From positions 1 through 7,541 of the forward strand of contig CAKUMG010000253.1 of assembly GCA_934667465.1 (NCBI GenBank): a DNA stretch of 7,541 nt, in the 5' to 3' direction. Shown here piece after piece: positions 4,863-7,541 of this stretch. Source of the stretch: an uncultured Actinoplanes sp. (lineage in GTDB: Bacteria > Actinomycetota > Actinomycetes > Mycobacteriales > Micromonosporaceae). The position numbers and the translations under genes are program-made. Position 1 is the first letter of the stretch. The number at the start of each line of letters is the position of its first letter. The notes below the pieces were generated by a model. That model saw only the letters and a list, made by a program, of their open reading frames with translations, was not told the origin of the DNA and made no database searches.

Positions 4863-5456
4863 ATGATCACAAATGCCATCGGGGGAGGGCATCTTGATTC
4901 ACCGAGGAATGCGGGGCCGTCGGTGGTTGCGGTGACGCCGCCGCGCTCGCGCCCCGCACCTTTGTCGCATCTGCCCAGCTCACCGATGCCGCAGCATGTT
5001 CTGCAGGCGGGCTGGCCGCCACTGTGGTGGGTCGGGTGCCACGGGGGTGCGGGCGTGACGACGCTGGCGCGGATGACCGAGATCGGTGCGGAGATGGGCG
5101 CGGCCTGGCCGCAGGTCCCGTCAGATTGGCGCATTCAGTCGGTGGTGCTGGTCGCCCGGGCCTCGGCGGCCGGGATGCGCGCGGCCGAGGGTGCGGTGGA
5201 GCAGTGGCGTACCCGGCGGGTGCCCAACGTCCGGGTCATCGGACTGGTCGTGGTCAGTGCATCACCGAAACGACCGCCGAAGATCGTCTCGGAGCGGCTG
5301 CAACTGCTCGGGGGCTGGATGCCCTCGATCTGGCGTGTCGGCTGGGTGGAGACCTTCCTGGCCGCCGACGACCCCATGGACGTAGGCGTGCCGCCCGATG
5401 TGCAGGCGGTGCGCCACGCCCTTGACGGAATCCTGAACGAGGTAGGAGCGCAATGA
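4863..5456 (+). CDS. DUF6668-like protein with degenerate P-loop
   Basis: This encodes 197 residues from ATG at 4863. A Pro-rich N-terminus precedes PLWWVGCHGGAGVTTL (53-68), a strand-loop-helix resembling the Walker A of ParA/MinD-like ATPases but without its lysine. Further strands are at SVVLVARA (93-100) and VRVIGLVVVS (123-132), followed by GWMPSIWRVGWVETF (151-165). This pattern fits DUF6668, a family I associate with actinomycete plasmid and transfer regions; its biochemistry is unknown to me. The start is uncertain: 4863 lacks a ribosome site, and in-frame GTG codons at 4923 and 4932 are alternatives, with GGGGGAGGG at 4881-4889 and GAGGAA at 4904-4909 nearby. It is the first gene of the transfer operon, and its TGA overlaps the next ATG. 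A scaffold or positioning factor for the secretion channel is plausible. Confidence 0.72.
   Translation: MITNAIGGGHLDSPRNAGPSVVAVTPPRSRPAPLSHLPSSPMPQHVLQAGWPPLWWVGCHGGAGVTTLARMTEIGAEMGAAWPQVPSDWRIQSVVLVARASAAGMRAAEGAVEQWRTRRVPNVRVIGLVVVSASPKRPPKIVSERLQLLGGWMPSIWRVGWVETFLAADDPMDVGVPPDVQAVRHALDGILNEVGAQ
4894..4935 (+). CDS. Possible 13-residue leader ORF inside the DUF6668-like 5' region
   Basis: TTG at 4894 lies six bases after the GGAGG core of GGGGGAGGG (4881-4889) and opens MIHRGMRGRRWLR, ending in a TGA (4933-4935) that overlaps an in-frame GTG (4932) of the DUF6668-like gene as GTGA. The strong ribosome site has no suitably spaced start in the large frame, which is why I record this ORF. 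If real, it would couple translation to a start at 4932; it may equally be chance. Confidence 0.22.
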   Translation: MIHRGMRGRRWLR

Positions 5457-5767
5457 TCCACGAACTCGCACACGACATGGTCACCCTGGCGCTGAACACC
5501 GGCGACGTCCTGCCGCACGTGCTGGCCGCCGCTCCGGATCCCGGCAACGGCGTCGCCCCTCCCGGCAGCGGGGAGATCCTCAAGATCCTGCAGTGGGGCA
5601 AGTGGCTGTTCACTGCGGCCGCCGTCGTCGGTGGCCTGATCATCGCCGGAAAGATGATCCTGTCTCACCAGCGCGGTGACGACGCTCAGGTCGGCAAGCT
5701 GGGCATTTTCCTGGGCGCGTGCGTCTTCGCCGGCGTGGTGCCGAATCTCGTCGACGCGCTGGTCTAG
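5453..5767 (+). CDS. Small two-helix membrane protein, VirB2-like
   Basis: This encodes 104 residues. A weakly amphipathic N-terminus and a Gly/Pro stretch (28-40) precede two hydrophobic helices at about 50-70 (WLFTAAAVVGGLIIAGKMIL) and 82-103, joined by a short charged loop (SHQRGDDAQVGK). Size, two helices with a small polar hairpin, and position just before VirB8-like and VirB6-like genes match VirB2/TcpD-type subunits of type IV secretion systems, which form a pilus or membrane ring. The N-terminus is not a clear cleavable signal, so a membrane-resident subunit is more likely than an extruded pilin (inference). The start overlaps the upstream TGA as ATGA and has AGGAG at 5444-5448. Forty-two bases separate it from the next gene. 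Confidence 0.65.
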   Translation: MIHELAHDMVTLALNTGDVLPHVLAAAPDPGNGVAPPGSGEILKILQWGKWLFTAAAVVGGLIIAGKMILSHQRGDDAQVGKLGIFLGACVFAGVVPNLVDALV

Positions 5768-5809
5768 CACCGGCCTGCCATCGGCATCAACCACCATGGG
5801 GAGCATCTG

Positions 5810-6562
5810 ATGCAGGACGAGACTGACTTCGCCGACCCGTCGCCCTGGACCCGCCCGCGGTTCCTCATCGCCGCCGGCTTCCTGGCCCTGGTGGTGGGGC
5901 TCGGCGTGGCGATCGCGGTGTGGCCGAACAACGACGACCCGGCGGACCCGCCGGCGCCCGCCCCGATCGCCGCGTCCGGCGGCGCCTCGGCGGGCCCGGA
6001 CGCGCCCAGCACCGGCACGGCGGGACTGCCCACGGCGCTGCCGACCCGCCCGCCGGCGGACGTCACATGGCAGCTCGCGGGGCAGAACTCCGTGCCGGTG
6101 AGCAAGTCGGCCGGGCCGCGCTCGAGCGAGGGCGGCGTGGCGTCCGGCTACGCCCGCACCCCCGAGGGCGCCCTGATCGCGGCGGCCCAACTCGCCGCCC
6201 GTTCCGGTTTCGACACGGGCCGCACGTCGTGGGAGCCGACCCTGCAGCGCCAGTTCGTGCCCAGCGCCGACCGCGACCAGCTCCTGGCCACCATGCGCTC
6301 GACACCCGAACAGCCCGCCGAACCGGGCGAACTGAGCCCGCTGTCCGGCTACATCTACCAGGCGTACACCCCGGACACCGCGGTGATCGGGCTGGTCTAC
6401 CGCGCGCCGGGCAGCGGCACCGCGGGCTATCACGTGGTCACCAACACGCTGCAGTGGCGCGACGGCGACTGGAAGATGGTCGCGCCGCCGGGCGGTACGT
6501 GGCTGTCGGTGAGCCGGCAGGCCAGTGACCTCAGCGGCGTCGTCGAGTGGGGCAACCGCTAG
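5810..6562 (+). CDS. VirB8/TcpC-like single-pass conjugation protein
   Basis: This encodes 250 residues. A short cytoplasmic N-terminus (1-17) precedes one membrane helix (18-38), then a Pro/Ala/Gly-rich extracytoplasmic linker (39-82) and a C-terminal domain (about 83-250). That domain has SGYARTPEGALIAAAQLAAR (112-131), PSADRDQLL (151-159), YIYQAYTPDTAVIGLVY (181-197) and LQWRDGDWKMV (214-224), with strand-helix alternation like the NTF2-type domains of VirB8/TcpC proteins. I associate this pattern with an actinomycete conjugation family now listed as a domain of unknown function (DUF8175, from memory). It would sit in the cytoplasmic membrane and assemble with the VirB6-like protein. The ATG at 5810 is preceded by GGGGAG (5798-5803). 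Its final stop base is the first base of the next start. Confidence 0.72.
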   Translation: MQDETDFADPSPWTRPRFLIAAGFLALVVGLGVAIAVWPNNDDPADPPAPAPIAASGGASAGPDAPSTGTAGLPTALPTRPPADVTWQLAGQNSVPVSKSAGPRSSEGGVASGYARTPEGALIAAAQLAARSGFDTGRTSWEPTLQRQFVPSADRDQLLATMRSTPEQPAEPGELSPLSGYIYQAYTPDTAVIGLVYRAPGSGTAGYHVVTNTLQWRDGDWKMVAPPGGTWLSVSRQASDLSGVVEWGNR

Positions 6563-7541
6563 TGGCGTGCATCCCGGGTATCAGCCAGAACTGCAACCCG
6601 CTCAAGGACGCGATCACCGGCGGCGTCACCCAGATCTTCGACACCATCTCGAAGATCATGGTCGAGACCGCCGGGTGGGCGGTCAAGACGCTGGTCACCG
6701 GCTGGATCATGGCGCCGTCACCGATCATGGACAACCAGGACGTCGTCGACAACCTGCGCAAGTACACGTACTGGATCATGACGGCCGTGGCCGTGGGCGC
6801 GCTGCTGATCGCCGCGACCCGGATGGTGCTGGGCAGCGACGGCAAGGTCGGCGTCGACGCCGCGGCCGGGCTGGGCAAGCTGGTCCTGGTCACCAGCCTC
6901 GCCGTGCCGATCACCATCGCGCTGACCGAGTTCGGCGACGGCTACTCGCGGTGGATCATCACCGAGTCCGTCGGTGCCGGGCTCGATCAGCGGGTGGCGC
7001 TGTTCGCGCCCACCGCGGCGATTCCCGGCATCACGCAGTTCGCCACGATCGGCATCACCGGGTTCCTGGTGCTGGCCTCGATGATCCAGATGCTGATCAG
7101 CATCGCCGTCGGCGGTCTGAAGGTCCTACTCTGCGGGCTGGCACCGTTGCCCGCGGCCGCGGCCATCACCGGGGGCGGCAAAGCGACCCTGGCCCGCTAC
7201 CTGACGTGGTTGCTGGCTGCCCTGCTCTACAAGCCGGTCGCGGCGACGATCTACGCCGGAGCGTTCTGGATGACCGGCACGGGCCAGTCCTTCGAGACGG
7301 TACTGACCGGCATCGTGGTCATCACCGCCGCCATCTTCGCCATGCCCGCTCTGCTGCGCCTGCTCGCCCCGGTCACCGCCCAGGTCGCCGGGTCCAGCGG
7401 TGCGTCGGTGGCCGGCAGTGCCGCGGAGGGCGCCGGGAAGATCGCCAGCGGTGCGGTCCGCCTGCAGGGCGCCCGGAGCGGTGGCGGCGGGGGCGGTGGC
7501 CAGCCGTCGCGGCCCGGTCCGGGCGGCAGCACCGGCAGTGG
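6562..7541 (+). CDS. VirB6/TrbL-like polytopic channel protein, 3'-truncated
   Basis: The GTG at 6562 shares its G with the upstream TAG, and the frame stays open to the window end (326 complete codons). GTG has a GGGG (6549-6552) nine bases upstream. After a short N-terminus with Cys3 and Cys11 and an amphipathic section (20-55), about five or six membrane segments follow: roughly 68-92, 101-121, 158-184 continuing into a hydrophobic hairpin to about 203, 210-235 and 245-270. The tail after residue 272 is Ala/Gly/Ser-rich and ends in a poly-Gly run. This plan, large polytopic core plus low-complexity C-terminal tail downstream of VirB2- and VirB8-like genes, matches VirB6/TrbL inner-membrane channel proteins of conjugation systems. 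A VirB4-type ATPase gene is expected next, outside the window. Assignment rests on topology and context rather than a motif. Confidence 0.78.
   Translation, partial: MACIPGISQNCNPLKDAITGGVTQIFDTISKIMVETAGWAVKTLVTGWIMAPSPIMDNQDVVDNLRKYTYWIMTAVAVGALLIAATRMVLGSDGKVGVDAAAGLGKLVLVTSLAVPITIALTEFGDGYSRWIITESVGAGLDQRVALFAPTAAIPGITQFATIGITGFLVLASMIQMLISIAVGGLKVLLCGLAPLPAAAAITGGGKATLARYLTWLLAALLYKPVAATIYAGAFWMTGTGQSFETVLTGIVVITAAIFAMPALLRLLAPVTAQVAGSSGASVAGSAAEGAGKIASGAVRLQGARSGGGGGGGQPSRPGPGGSTGS

Noticed and set aside
5135..6433. 432-codon minus-strand open frame opposite the transfer operon
   Set aside because: It is Arg/Gly/Ala-rich, has no recognisable domain, and covers three plus-strand genes with good starts and membrane topology.
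1..7541. tRNA genes, CRISPR arrays, insertion sequences, attachment sites or an origin of transfer
   Set aside because: I saw no cloverleaf-like sequence, regular spaced repeats, transposase or integrase motifs, or recognisable nick-site region.

Overview
The window is very GC-rich (roughly 70 % in most counted stretches), with the strong C/G third-position bias, Shine-Dalgarno sites and ATGA/GTGA start-stop overlaps usual in actinomycetes. Family content fits an actinomycete integrative/conjugative element or conjugative plasmid. A Micromonosporaceae or Streptomyces-type host is my inference; no taxonomic marker is present.

Region 1 (1-2568, + strand) is an operon-like accessory block of small, mostly membrane-bound proteins. 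It holds a 5'-truncated membrane protein, a four-helix membrane protein, a possible 16-codon leader ORF, a three-helix protein of the Pycsar-effector type, a cysteine-rich DUF6907-like protein and a four-helix membrane protein. The last genes are tightly coupled by overlaps or strong ribosome sites, and the block ends at a perfect 14-bp stem terminator. No cyclic-nucleotide cyclase is visible, so any defence role is a hypothesis.

Region 2 (2584-2931, - strand) holds a small stand-alone DUF1883 protein, lower in GC than its neighbours, followed by a nested inverted-repeat intergenic segment.

Region 3 (2947-4730, - strand) is a two-gene unit: a Pro/Ala-rich lipoprotein with a small C-terminal domain, translationally coupled to a membrane-anchored bifunctional peptidoglycan hydrolase (lytic-transglycosylase-like plus M23 peptidase). 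This is the wall-opening enzyme expected in a Gram-positive type IV secretion (conjugation) system.

Region 4 (about 4731-4862) is an AT-richer divergent promoter region. Region 5 (4863-7541, + strand) is the start of a conjugation operon: a DUF6668-like P-loop-derived protein, a small two-helix VirB2-like protein, a VirB8/TcpC-like single-pass protein, and a large VirB6/TrbL-like polytopic channel protein that runs off the end of the window. Regions 3 and 5 together look like the inner-membrane and wall-remodelling part of a type IV conjugation machine. The ATPases, coupling protein and relaxase must lie outside the window if present.
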